DNA from: Myxococcaceae bacterium JPH2
GTDB taxonomy: Bacteria; Myxococcota; Myxococcia; Myxococcales; Myxococcaceae
Direction of reading: 5' to 3'
Assembly: GCA_016458225.1 (NCBI GenBank)
Contig: JAEMGR010000005.1
Span: 620,001-684,000 of the forward strand
DNA length: 64,000 bases
Shown here: positions 17,470 through 29,789 of the stretch, in pieces
How positions within the stretch are numbered: position 1 is the stretch's first letter
How the letters are laid out: the number at the start of each line of letters is the position of its first letter
The notes under the pieces: generated by a model
The model's input: only the letters and a program-made list of their open reading frames with translations
The model's database searches: none
What the model was told of the DNA's origin: nothing
Program-made: the position numbers and the translations under genes

Positions 17470-19484
17470 CAGTCGATCCTCCGGTAGGCGTCGGACATCA
17501 CCACGCGCTCGATGAGCGCCTTGAGGCGGTGGCCGCTCTTGGCGAAGTCCTGCGAGAAGGGCACCAGGTACATCGACTGCTCCTCGGCCGTCATGGGCCG
17601 GCCAAGGAACTCGTTCCAGATGCGCTTGACGGCGCAGCGCTCCAGGTCGCCCGTCTGCATCATCCGCTGCACCAGCAGCGCCGGGCCGCCCTCGATGTTC
17701 TTCTCCTCGTCCGCGGTGCGGTACAGGTACGTCTTCAGGAGGCCCAGCGAGTTGGCGCCGTCGCCGTCGTAGGCCTGCATCACGTACTGCGCGCACTCGC
17801 CACCGCAGCTCGTGTCGCCGTTGAGCGCGCAGTCGCGGCACTTCGGGTCGTAGCGGGGGAACTGGTCGGGCGGCAGGTACAGCGCGACGCGCTCACCGTA
17901 GCGGCCCCAGTGCGCGCCCGTGGGCTCGATGGTGGCGTGGCAGTAGTTGCAGCCGCAGCGCTTGGCCAGGTTGTTCTCGCGGTTGCACGCATCCTCGGGC
18001 GGAGGCAGCGAGGCATCCTGCGCGGGTGAGAACGTCTTGCAGAGGAACGAGTCGTAGAACTCGTTGACGCGCGAGCGCTGGGTGGGGAAGCGATAGAGGA
18101 ACGCCGGCGTGGTGAGGATGCCCGAGTGCGGCGCGTCGCGCGTGTACTCCGTCCAGGTGTCCACGTCCGAGTAGGCCAGCGCGGGCAGCGCATCCACACC
18201 GCCGGGCGCGTTGACGCTGAAGACCCCCACGCCCTGCTTCTGCCGGTAGAACTCGGCGAGCGTGCCGTTGATGAAGGAGCGGCGCGTGGTGAGGATGTTG
18301 AAGTACGGCTCGTCCCGGCGCAGCACCGAGTCCGCGATGCGCTCCGGCTCCTGGTTGAACGCGGCGACGCGCGCATTGTGCACCGCGGTCACCTCACAGC
18401 GCCGCATGCCCACGCCGCAGCCGCAGGTGCGGTCGGTGACGAAGCGGGTCGTCTCGCAGGACTCCAGCGTCCACGGGTTCGCGGGGCGCTCCTGCGCCTC
18501 GATGGCGCAGACCTTCACGGGGTCCGCGGTGGTGGCCCAGTAAGGCGCGGGCTTCATCACGTAGCCCTCGCGCTCCAGACAGCCGCGCGGCGGGGCGTAG
18601 GTGCCGTTCACGTTGTTGCGCTTGTTGAGCGTCAGCGTGCAGCGGTCCAAGCGCGCCAGCGTCGGGTTCGTCTCCGGGTTCGGGTGCGCGAAGGCCACCA
18701 CGTTGCCGCCGGTGTCCGTCTGCTCCACCGTCAGCGCGGAGGTGGTGTTCTTCGCCGGGTCCGGCAGGCAGAGGAACGGATGCAGCGTGCCGTTGGCGAT
18801 GCGCCGCATGTCACAGAAGTAGAGGTACTTGGCCGGCAGCACGTCCGGCTTGGACTTCGCCACGGTGCAGTCCGTGAGCGTGGTGTCCGTCACGTCGAGC
18901 TGCGTGCACTTGTAATAGCTGGTGTCGTAGTCGTAGCTGACCGGCAGCGGCACGCCCTTCTCGTCGCGGCACTTCTTCTCCGTGACGGCGGGCTCCGCGT
19001 GCGGATCCTGCGCGGGGAACAGCGGCTTGCCGTCCGCGCCCAGCTTGTTGCAGTCGTCCTGCGCGATGTACGAGTCGCAGGTGACGCCGTTGAGGCCGCG
19101 CAATCCCGCGGAGGGGTTGTTCGCGAAGCCGTAGGCGCTCGTCGCCGTACCCGCGCCGCCAACGCGCGAGTCACCCGCATCGTAGACGCTCGCGCTGATG
19201 TTCGAGCGCAGCAGCGCGCGGTGATACGTGCGCATCCGCTGGTAGAAGGACTCTTGCTTCATCATCGCCTGGATGTCTTCGGCGGTGATGGAGCCCTTGG
19301 CCTGGACGACCTGGTATTCCTCCAGGGTCGGCGGACGGCCCAACAAGTCGAGGGAGAGCTGACGCAGGTGACGCTCCAGCGGAACCTTCGCAACAGGAGC
19401 GCAGACCGCGTCCTCAGCGGAAGCTGGCAGCGAGAGCAGAATCGCGGCGCCAGCCAGCAGGCCGAGGCAACGCACTGAGGGCAC
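17469..19484 (-). CDS. Secreted protein with CxxCH and DUF1588/DUF1585-like C-terminus
   Basis: A 671-residue exported protein with a Sec signal peptide (cleavage expected after ASA near residue 23). The N-terminal segment LRQLSLDLLGRPPTLEEYQ resembles the PSD-type opening of planctomycete DUF1549/1592 proteins. The middle is cysteine-rich, with many CxC and CxxC pairs that could form disulfides. Near residues 510-530, CGCNYCHATIEPTGAHWGRYGE carries a CxxCH motif followed by the P.G.....GE pattern of DUF1588. The end (FSQDFAKSGHRLKALIERVVMSDAYRRID) matches the DUF1585 style. GTG 19484 is chosen for GGAGG five bases upstream. First gene of the five-gene exported set. Possible c-haem protein; function not known. 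Confidence 0.65.
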   Translation of the reverse strand: MPSVRCLGLLAGAAILLSLPASAEDAVCAPVAKVPLERHLRQLSLDLLGRPPTLEEYQVVQAKGSITAEDIQAMMKQESFYQRMRTYHRALLRSNISASVYDAGDSRVGGAGTATSAYGFANNPSAGLRGLNGVTCDSYIAQDDCNKLGADGKPLFPAQDPHAEPAVTEKKCRDEKGVPLPVSYDYDTSYYKCTQLDVTDTTLTDCTVAKSKPDVLPAKYLYFCDMRRIANGTLHPFLCLPDPAKNTTSALTVEQTDTGGNVVAFAHPNPETNPTLARLDRCTLTLNKRNNVNGTYAPPRGCLEREGYVMKPAPYWATTADPVKVCAIEAQERPANPWTLESCETTRFVTDRTCGCGVGMRRCEVTAVHNARVAAFNQEPERIADSVLRRDEPYFNILTTRRSFINGTLAEFYRQKQGVGVFSVNAPGGVDALPALAYSDVDTWTEYTRDAPHSGILTTPAFLYRFPTQRSRVNEFYDSFLCKTFSPAQDASLPPPEDACNRENNLAKRCGCNYCHATIEPTGAHWGRYGERVALYLPPDQFPRYDPKCRDCALNGDTSCGGECAQYVMQAYDGDGANSLGLLKTYLYRTADEEKNIEGGPALLVQRMMQTGDLERCAVKRIWNEFLGRPMTAEEQSMYLVPFSQDFAKSGHRLKALIERVVMSDAYRRID

Positions 19485-19642
19485 GAGGACCTCCGAGAGG
19501 GGGGATCGGGGGCGAACCGTCAGATTGTGCCTGCTTTTCTTGTTAAAGATCCAGCAGGCCTAAACGACGCCTTCATCCGACATGTGCGTCCACGCACTCG
19601 ACGTGGTTGCAACCCTGGGCGGCCCGAGCGAGATAGGGCGCC

Positions 19643-20206
19643 ATGTCCACCGCCGCCTCCGCCTCCACGCCCCCGCGGGTGTCCGACCGCGCTTTCTTCG
19701 TCTTTACCGGTGTGGTCTCCGCTGTCGCACTCGCCTTCCTGGGTTGGCTCCTGCTCATCCGCCGAGGCGGCGCGGTGGGGGGGAGCGTGGACCTGCGGTT
19801 CCTGCCCGCGGTCAACGCGAGCCTGAACGCCACCGCGGCGGTGCTCCTCATCGCCGGCTGGGTGGCCATCAAGCGGGGCGCGCGGAAGGTGCACCAGTAC
19901 CTCATGGTGGGGGCCTTCGCGGCGTCGGCGCTCTTCCTCGTCTGCTACATCGCCTACCACTACGTCCACGGCGATACCCGCTACGTCGGAGACTGGCGCG
20001 GCCTGTACCTGTGCGTGCTGGCCAGCCACGTCCTGTTGTCCATCTCCGTGGTGCCCATGGCGCTGGTGGCCTTCTACTTCGCGTGGCGCCGCGACTTCGC
20101 CCGTCACCGGAACGTGACGCGCTGGCTCGCCCCCATCTGGACCTACGTGTCCATCACCGGCGTGCTCGTGTTCTTCATGCTGCGCGGGGGCATGCCAGCC
20201 GCGTAG
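19643..20206 (+). CDS. DUF420 integral membrane protein
   Basis: A 187-residue inner-membrane protein with about five hydrophobic helices, matching the DUF420 (YozB/CtaM-like) family, members of which assist assembly of haem-copper cytochrome oxidases. Hallmarks are LRFLPAVNASLNATAAVLL, GARKVHQYLMVGAFAASALFLVCYIAYHYVHGDTRY and the last loop HRNVTRWLAPIWTYVSITGVLVFFML. Conserved His residues lie in HQYLM, YHYVHG, and near HRNVTRW. No oxidase genes are in the window, so the oxidase link is known only from the family. Its start is divergent from the 19484 gene; a 5-base hairpin (GTGCG/CGCAC, 19584-19597) lies between them. Confidence 0.85.
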   Translation: MSTAASASTPPRVSDRAFFVFTGVVSAVALAFLGWLLLIRRGGAVGGSVDLRFLPAVNASLNATAAVLLIAGWVAIKRGARKVHQYLMVGAFAASALFLVCYIAYHYVHGDTRYVGDWRGLYLCVLASHVLLSISVVPMALVAFYFAWRRDFARHRNVTRWLAPIWTYVSITGVLVFFMLRGGMPAA

Positions 20207-20267
20207 CGCCGCGCACGGAACGCGGACGAGGTGCCCTGCGCGGACCGCGTCGCGGCCACGCAGTTGG

Positions 20268-21191
20268 TCACTTGTCGGCGGTCACCGGGCGGTGCAGCAC
20301 CTTGGGAATCTCCGCCGCCAAGAGGTCGATGGCGGCGCGGGTCTTCGACGGGAGGTAGCGCGTCTTGGGCCAGACGGCGTGAATCTCGGCGGAGACCACG
20401 CGCTCCGCGTCCAGCACCAGCGACAGCTCCCCGGAGCGCACGTAGCGGCCCAGCAACCAGCACGGCAGCCACGCGAGCCCCGCGCCCGCGATGGCCGCGT
20501 CGGCGATGGCCTGCACGTCATCGAAGCGGATGCGGCTGGCGATGCGAATCTCGCGGATGCGCCCCTCCGTGTCGCGCACGTGCCAGCCCTTGTCGTTGCC
20601 GAAGCTGCCGTAGACGATGCCCGTGTGCGACGCCAGCGCGTCGAGCGTGGCGGGCCACCCATGCGCCGCCAGGTACGCCGGCGACGCGCAGATGCCCATG
20701 GCCTGAGTGCCCAGGTGTCGCGCGGCGAGGCTCGCGCTGTCCGGCAGGCTGCCCACGCGCACGCCGAGGTCGAACCCCTCGTTGACCAGGTCCACCGCGC
20801 GGTCGTTGAAGGACAGCTCCACCTCCAGGCGCGGGTACTGCTTCGCCAGCGTCATCAGCAGCGGGGCCACGCAGTGGCGTCCGAACAGCACCGGCACGCT
20901 GACGCGCAGACGCCCGGTCGGCTCGCGTCGGCCCGAGTCGAGCGCGGCCTCGGCCGCATCCAGCTCGCCCAGCGCACGCACGCAGCGCTCGTAGAACGCC
21001 TGCCCGTCCTCGGTGAGGCTCTGGCGTCGCGTGGTCCGGTGGAACAGGCGCACGCCCAGCCGGTGCTCCAGCCGCGCGATGGTCTTCCCCACCGCCGAGC
21101 GCGTCAGCCGCATCCGCTCGGCGGCCTCCGCGAAGCTCCCCGCGTCCACGGCCTGGACGAACGTGGAGATGCCACTCAGTCGCTCATTCAT
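20268..21191 (-). CDS. LysR-family transcriptional regulator
   Basis: A 307-residue LysR-type regulator. The N-terminal helix-turn-helix opens with MNERLSGISTFVQAVDAGSFAEAAERMRLTRSAVGKTIARLEHRLG, and LFHRTTRRQSLTEDG follows, both standard. The effector domain starts near residue 90 (LRVSVPVLFGRHCVAPLL). It resembles the CrgA/DsdC-style subgroup that often controls neighbouring oxidoreductases. The gene is divergent from the MDR oxidoreductase at 21351, with a LysR-type palindrome between the two starts (21215-21231). It is therefore a likely autoregulator and local activator. Inducer unknown. Confidence 0.9.
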   Translation of the reverse strand: MNERLSGISTFVQAVDAGSFAEAAERMRLTRSAVGKTIARLEHRLGVRLFHRTTRRQSLTEDGQAFYERCVRALGELDAAEAALDSGRREPTGRLRVSVPVLFGRHCVAPLLMTLAKQYPRLEVELSFNDRAVDLVNEGFDLGVRVGSLPDSASLAARHLGTQAMGICASPAYLAAHGWPATLDALASHTGIVYGSFGNDKGWHVRDTEGRIREIRIASRIRFDDVQAIADAAIAGAGLAWLPCWLLGRYVRSGELSLVLDAERVVSAEIHAVWPKTRYLPSKTRAAIDLLAAEIPKVLHRPVTADK

Positions 21192-21214
21192 GGCGGTCGA
21201 TTGGTTCCTCTGAG

Positions 21215-21231
21215 GCTACACAGTGCGTAGC
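21215..21231. promoter_or_regulatory. LysR-type operator (T-N11-A)
   Basis: GCTAC-acagtgc-GTAGC is a perfect 5-base inverted repeat with a 7-base centre, and T21217-N11-A21229 fits the LysR consensus. It lies between the divergent LysR and oxidoreductase genes. A GATAAT (21248-21253), five of six matches to a -10 box, follows 16 bases later on the plus strand, so the operator would cover the -35 region of the oxidoreductase promoter. Binding is inferred from sequence alone. Confidence 0.55.
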
Positions 21232-21350
21232 ACAAGACGTCACTGAGGATAATCCGGCACCGATATCTTCGCTTCACGGGTCACGGCCACCGCCGAGATG
21301 GCGGCGCTCGATTGCCTCCCGCTGAAGCCCCTCTTCTGGAGATATCCCCC

Positions 21351-22379
21351 ATGCAGGCCTATCGCATCGCCCCCAACACGCAGGTCCCCTTTGGCCTCGA
21401 GCGCTTCGAGCGCGAGGCCCGCGCTCCCGGTCCCCACGAGGTGCTGGTGCGCGTGCGCGCGGTGTCCCTCAACTACCGCGACCTCATCATTTCGCGCATG
21501 GCCAACTCGATGAAGGGCAAGGTCCCCACGCCCATCCCCTGCTCGGATGGCGCGGGTGACGTCATCGCGGTGGGCACGAACGTGACGCGCTTCCGGCCGG
21601 GTGACCGCGTGGCCGCGTCGTTCTTCCCGCACTGGGTGGATGGCCCCGTCAGCGCCCAGCGCACCTCGGAGCCGCTCGGTGGCCTTGACGCGGACGGCAT
21701 GCTGGCCGAGCACGTGGTGCTCCCCGAGAGCGCCTTCTACGCGGTGCCCGCGCACCTGGACTACGCCGAGGCCGCCACCCTGCCCTGCGCGGGCGTCACG
21801 GCCTGGAACGCGCTCTTCGTCGAGGGCCACGTGAAGCCAGGCGGCACCGTGCTCATGCTGGGGACGGGCGGCGTGTCCGTGTGGGCCATGCAGCTCGCGC
21901 GAGCCGCGGGCCTGCGGACGATCATCACCTCGTCCAGCGATGAGAAGCTCGCGCGGGCGCGGGCGCTCGGCGCGCATGAAACCATCAACTACCGCACCAC
22001 GCCGGAGTGGCAGGACGAGGTGCTCCGGCTCACCCAGGGCCAGGGCGTGGACATGGTGGTGGAGGTCGGCGGGCAGGACACCATCAACCGCTCCATCGCC
22101 TCGCTCCGCATGGGCGGGCGGCTGACCATCGTGGGCCGGGTCAGCGGCGCGGGCGGCGCCCCGGTGGAGCCCATCAGCCTCATCGTTGGCAACAAGCACA
22201 TGTCGGGCGTCTACGTGGGCAGCCGCGCCATGGCCGAGGACCTCTGCAACTTCGTGTCGTTGACGGGCATCCGCCCGGCGGTGGATCGCGTCTTCGACTT
22301 CGCGGACGCGCCCCAGGCCTTTTCCTATCTGGAGAGCGCCGCGCACTTCGGCAAGGTCATCATCCGCGTGGGGAACTGA
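21351..22379 (+). CDS. MDR-superfamily NAD(P)-dependent alcohol dehydrogenase / quinone oxidoreductase
   Basis: A 342-residue medium-chain dehydrogenase/reductase. The N-terminal catalytic half has HEVLVRVRAVSLNYRDL (the NYRD motif of quinone oxidoreductase-type members) and PIPCSDGAGDVIAVG; the Rossmann half begins at AATLPCAGVTAWNAL and GTVLMLGTGGVSVWAMQLARAAG. The cysteine cluster that binds structural zinc in classical alcohol dehydrogenases is absent, so this is more like the COG0604 quinone oxidoreductases. The start ATG was taken with GGAG about 9 bases upstream. Controlled probably by the divergent LysR regulator. Substrate unknown. Confidence 0.85.
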   Translation: MQAYRIAPNTQVPFGLERFEREARAPGPHEVLVRVRAVSLNYRDLIISRMANSMKGKVPTPIPCSDGAGDVIAVGTNVTRFRPGDRVAASFFPHWVDGPVSAQRTSEPLGGLDADGMLAEHVVLPESAFYAVPAHLDYAEAATLPCAGVTAWNALFVEGHVKPGGTVLMLGTGGVSVWAMQLARAAGLRTIITSSSDEKLARARALGAHETINYRTTPEWQDEVLRLTQGQGVDMVVEVGGQDTINRSIASLRMGGRLTIVGRVSGAGGAPVEPISLIVGNKHMSGVYVGSRAMAEDLCNFVSLTGIRPAVDRVFDFADAPQAFSYLESAAHFGKVIIRVGN

Positions 22380-22406
22380 GTCCCACGCGGAGGAGCGAGC
22401 GACGCC

Positions 22407-23768
22407 TCACGCCAGCGCTGGCACAGACGTGCTGGGCTCGGGAGGCGTCGCGCTGGTGAATGTCCCAGGCGACAGTTCCCCCACCGTCTCGCCGTGCTGG
22501 CTGAGGTCGAGCCCCTCTTCCTCGGCCTCGCGCGTGACGCGCAGCGGGACGATGCGGTCCACCAACTTGTAGAGCAGCCACGAGCCCGCGAACGAGAACA
22601 CCGAGACGATGAGCAGCCCCAGCAGGTGCATGAGGAACGTGCGCGTGCCGCCGTAGAGCAGGCCCACGTCCTTGGCCAGCACGCCCGTGAGCACCATGCC
22701 CACCACGCCGCCCAGGCCGTGGCAGGGGAAGACATCCAGCGTGTCATCGATGGCGGTGCGGCTCTTGAAGTTCGCCGCCGCGTTGCTCACGAAGCTGGCC
22801 ACCAGCCCCACCAGGATGCTCTGCCCCACGGTGATGTAGCCCGCGGCGGGCGTCACCGCGACCAGCCCCACCACCGCGCCCACGCAGGCCCCCAGCGCGC
22901 CCGGCTTGCGTCCGCGCAGCCAGTCAAAGGCAATCCATCCGAGCATCGCCGCGGCGGACGCCGTGTTCGTCGTGGCGAACGCCAGCGTCGCCGTGCCCGA
23001 CGCGGCCAGCGCCGAGCCCGCGTTGAAGCCGAACCACCCGAACCACAGCATGCCCGTGCCCAGCATCACGAAGGGCAGGTTGGCGGGAGCGTGCGTCGCG
23101 TGCTCCTTGTGCCCCTGGCGCCGCCCGAGCACCAGCGCGCCCGCCAGCGCCGCGAAGCCCGCGGACATGTGCACCACCGTGCCGCCCGCGAAGTCCAGCA
23201 CGCCCCAGCGATGCAGGAAGCCCTCCGGGTGCCAGGTCCAGTGCGCCAGGGGCGCGTAGATGAACAGGCTGAAGAGGACCATGAAGAGCACGTACGCCTT
23301 GAAGCGCACCCGCTCGGCGAACGCGCCCGTGATCAGCGCGGGCGTGATGATGGCGAACTTGAGCTGGAAGAGCGCGAACAGCAGGAGCGGCACCGTGGGC
23401 GCGAGGTCGGGGTGCGTTCGAGTCCCCACGCCGCTGAACATGAAGAAGGTGCGCGGATCCCCGATGAGGCCGTGGAAGCTCGCGCCGAAGCTCAGGCTGA
23501 AGCCCACCACCACCCAGAGCAGGCTGATGACCGCCATGGCGATGAAGCTCTGGAGCAGCGTGGACACCACGTTCTTCAGCCGGACCATCCCGCCATAGAA
23601 GAACGACAGGCCGGGCGTCATCAGCAGCACCAGCGCGGTCGCCGTGAGCAGCCACGCCGTGTCCGCGGCGTTGAGCGGACCGCCTTCCGTCACCTGCTCG
23701 GCCGGCACCCACAACAGCCCCGCCACTCCCACACCCACCAGCAGCGCCAGAACCAGCCACTTCCGCAT
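22407..23768 (-). CDS. amtB: Ammonium transporter
   Basis: A 453-residue Amt/Rh-family channel. It has a cleavable signal-like first segment (MRKWLVLALLVGVGVAGL), then eleven helices. Family marks are NAADTAWLLTATALVLLMTPGLSFFYGG, the first pore histidine in GGTVVHMSAGFAALAG near residue 196, and the second in PCHGLGGVVGMVLTGVLA near 348. The Phe-gate region (SFFYGGMVRLKN) and NTASAAAMLGW are present. The cytoplasmic tail (about 40 residues) is charged. Amt proteins conduct ammonium and are usually gated by GlnK, but no glnK is next door. A sigma-70-like promoter lies just upstream. Confidence 0.96.
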   Translation of the reverse strand: MRKWLVLALLVGVGVAGLLWVPAEQVTEGGPLNAADTAWLLTATALVLLMTPGLSFFYGGMVRLKNVVSTLLQSFIAMAVISLLWVVVGFSLSFGASFHGLIGDPRTFFMFSGVGTRTHPDLAPTVPLLLFALFQLKFAIITPALITGAFAERVRFKAYVLFMVLFSLFIYAPLAHWTWHPEGFLHRWGVLDFAGGTVVHMSAGFAALAGALVLGRRQGHKEHATHAPANLPFVMLGTGMLWFGWFGFNAGSALAASGTATLAFATTNTASAAAMLGWIAFDWLRGRKPGALGACVGAVVGLVAVTPAAGYITVGQSILVGLVASFVSNAAANFKSRTAIDDTLDVFPCHGLGGVVGMVLTGVLAKDVGLLYGGTRTFLMHLLGLLIVSVFSFAGSWLLYKLVDRIVPLRVTREAEEEGLDLSQHGETVGELSPGTFTSATPPEPSTSVPALA

Positions 23769-23800
23769 CGCGGCACCTCTCGCAAGAGTCGACGCAACGC

Positions 23801-23829
23801 ATCATCCGCATGGATGTCCTTATTTTCAA
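23801..23829 (-). promoter_or_regulatory. Candidate sigma-70 promoter of amtB
   Basis: On the minus strand TTGAAA (23829-23824) and GATGAT (23806-23801) are separated by exactly 17 bases, matching -35 at five of six and -10 at four of six positions. It lies in the only A+T-rich stretch of the neighbourhood, about 30 bases before the amtB start. A sigma-54 site (TGGCAC-N5-TTGCW) was looked for because amt genes often use one, and none was seen. Confidence 0.4.
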
Positions 23830-23919
23830 TCCGTTGGACCTAATTCATCTGGAAATATGGATATCTCCGAGCGAATCTAGGCCATTTGTCCAACCTCTTG
23901 CTCGAAGCCAGGTGTACCC

Positions 23920-23937
23920 GGCGGCTTGCTCGCCGCC
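23920..23937 (-). terminator. GC-rich hairpin after lhr stop
   Basis: GGCGGC-ttgctc-GCCGCC abuts the lhr stop codon. It has a six-base perfect stem but no U-run on the minus strand, so it is at best a weak or Rho-assisted stop, or an mRNA end-protecting hairpin. Confidence 0.3.
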
Positions 23938-28287
<4,350 letters not shown>

Positions 28288-28460
28288 GGCAGCGCTCTCC
28301 CGTCTCAGCCTGAACACAGGTACAGGCCGCCGTCAACGCGCGCGGACGCGACCTGTCCGGACAGCCCACGAAGGCCCGCGCATCCCTTCTGGAACAACAC
28401 TCGGCCAGGCCATCCACCGCACGACTCTCGTGCGCCCCAGGGCCCGGCTCCTTGCCCGCC

Positions 28461-29621
28461 TCAGTTGCGCGGCAGGTGCACGGTGAAGGTCGTGCCCGAG
28501 TCCGCGCTGGAGGCCACCTCCACCGAACCCCCGTGCGCGGTGATGATCTGCCGCGTGATGTAGAGCCCCACGCCCAGCCCCGTGGGCGCGCCCTTCTCAC
28601 GCGGCGCTCGCCCCGCCTGCCGCCACACGCCGAAGAGTCGCGGCAGGTCCATGGGCGCGATGCCCGGCCCTTGGTTGTGCACGCACAGCACCGCCTCGGA
28701 GTCCTTGCCCTCCGCGAGGACGCGCACCCGACTCTCGACGGGGCTGTAGCGCAGCGCGTTCGCGACCAGGTGCGTGATGACCTGCTCCAGTCGGTCCGCG
28801 TCCCACGCGCCGCGCCCATCCCCTTGCAGCTCCAGCTCGACGGCCCGGTCCGGGTGGCTCGCTCGCAGCGCTTCCACCGTGCAGCGCACCACCTCGAAGA
28901 GGTCGCAGCGCTCGCGCAGCACCGGCATGCCACCGCCCAGTCGCGCACGCGCGAAGTCGAGGAGCTGACGAATCATCCGGTCCATGCGACCGGCGCTCGA
29001 GAGGATGCGGCCTGTCAACATCGCCTGTCGCTCGTCCAGCGTGCCGCGTCGCTGAAGCTGCTGCGCGGACATGGACAGCGCGTTGAGCGGGTTGCGCAGG
29101 TCGTGCCCCAGCATCCCGAGGAACTGCTCCAGGAACTCCTCGGCGCCGCTCTCGCGAGTCGGCGGCGCGACCATGGCCAGCTCCAGCAGGTGTTGCTGGT
29201 GGCTCACCTGCTCGGACAGCTCGCGGGCCTCACGCTCGGCGCGGCGCAGGCGCAGCAGCAGCGTCACCTGCGACAGCAATCCGCCCGCGTCCACCGGGGC
29301 CAGCCGCCAACAGTCCGGGCCCCACTCCGAGCCCGCGGGCTCGGCACCGGATGGCGCCTCCGCGTCACCCACCCACAGCACCCAGGCGCCGTGCGTGCGC
29401 GATGCTCGCCGCAAGCCCTGGCACGTCTCCCGCGCCTCGGACCGAGGGGCCCGCGTCTCCACGAGCACGAGGTCCACGTCCACGGCCAGCCGCGTCAGGG
29501 ACTCTCCGTGGACATCCGAGGCGAGGACCTCGAAGCCCGCGCGCTCGAGGAGACGTGCGGTGCTGGCGCGGCTCGCGGGGTCGTCGTTGACGTGAAGGAT
29601 GACCGGGGGCGAAGGCATCAT
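28461..29621 (-). CDS. Histidine kinase with degenerate receiver domain
   Basis: A 386-residue cytoplasmic protein with no membrane helix. Residues about 7-120 form a receiver-like fold (VILHVNDDPASR), but the phospho-acceptor position is Glu55 (DLVLVETRAP instead of D) and the conserved Lys is Ala108 (WRLAPVD), so phosphorylation there is unlikely. A short coiled coil (residues 122-150) leads to a HisKA domain with His173 (MLGHDLRNPLNALSM). The HATPase then has the N box near ITHLVANALRYSP, a G box HNQGPGIAP, and GLGVGLYITRQIITAHGG. Acts as a soluble sensor kinase; partner unknown. It lies upstream of lhr on the same strand with 173 bases between. Divergent from the cysteine-synthase-like gene. 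Confidence 0.85.
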   Translation of the reverse strand: MMPSPPVILHVNDDPASRASTARLLERAGFEVLASDVHGESLTRLAVDVDLVLVETRAPRSEARETCQGLRRASRTHGAWVLWVGDAEAPSGAEPAGSEWGPDCWRLAPVDAGGLLSQVTLLLRLRRAEREARELSEQVSHQQHLLELAMVAPPTRESGAEEFLEQFLGMLGHDLRNPLNALSMSAQQLQRRGTLDERQAMLTGRILSSAGRMDRMIRQLLDFARARLGGGMPVLRERCDLFEVVRCTVEALRASHPDRAVELELQGDGRGAWDADRLEQVITHLVANALRYSPVESRVRVLAEGKDSEAVLCVHNQGPGIAPMDLPRLFGVWRQAGRAPREKGAPTGLGVGLYITRQIITAHGGSVEVASSADSGTTFTVHLPRN

Positions 29622-29789
29622 GCGAGGCGTCCGGGAAGTGCCCCCTTCGTAGCGTCAGGGCTCCCCAGGTGCCAAGTCCCGGACGCTCGGGAAACGTGGC
29701 CGCTCGCCGAGGAGGCGGGGGGTCAGTGGGAGGCAGTGGGTGACACGCGCCGCTCCCCCATCGGCGCGTTTCGCGATAGGGAGGAGGCC

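Noticed and set aside
23769-23937. Sigma-54 promoter for amtB
   Set aside because: The TGGCAC/TTGC pair with the right spacing was not found; a sigma-70-like pair fits better.
28452-29789. 446-residue upstream extension of the cysteine-synthase-family gene
   Set aside because: It is antisense to the histidine kinase and lacks similarity to PLP enzymes; GGAGGAGG marks the ATG at 29790.
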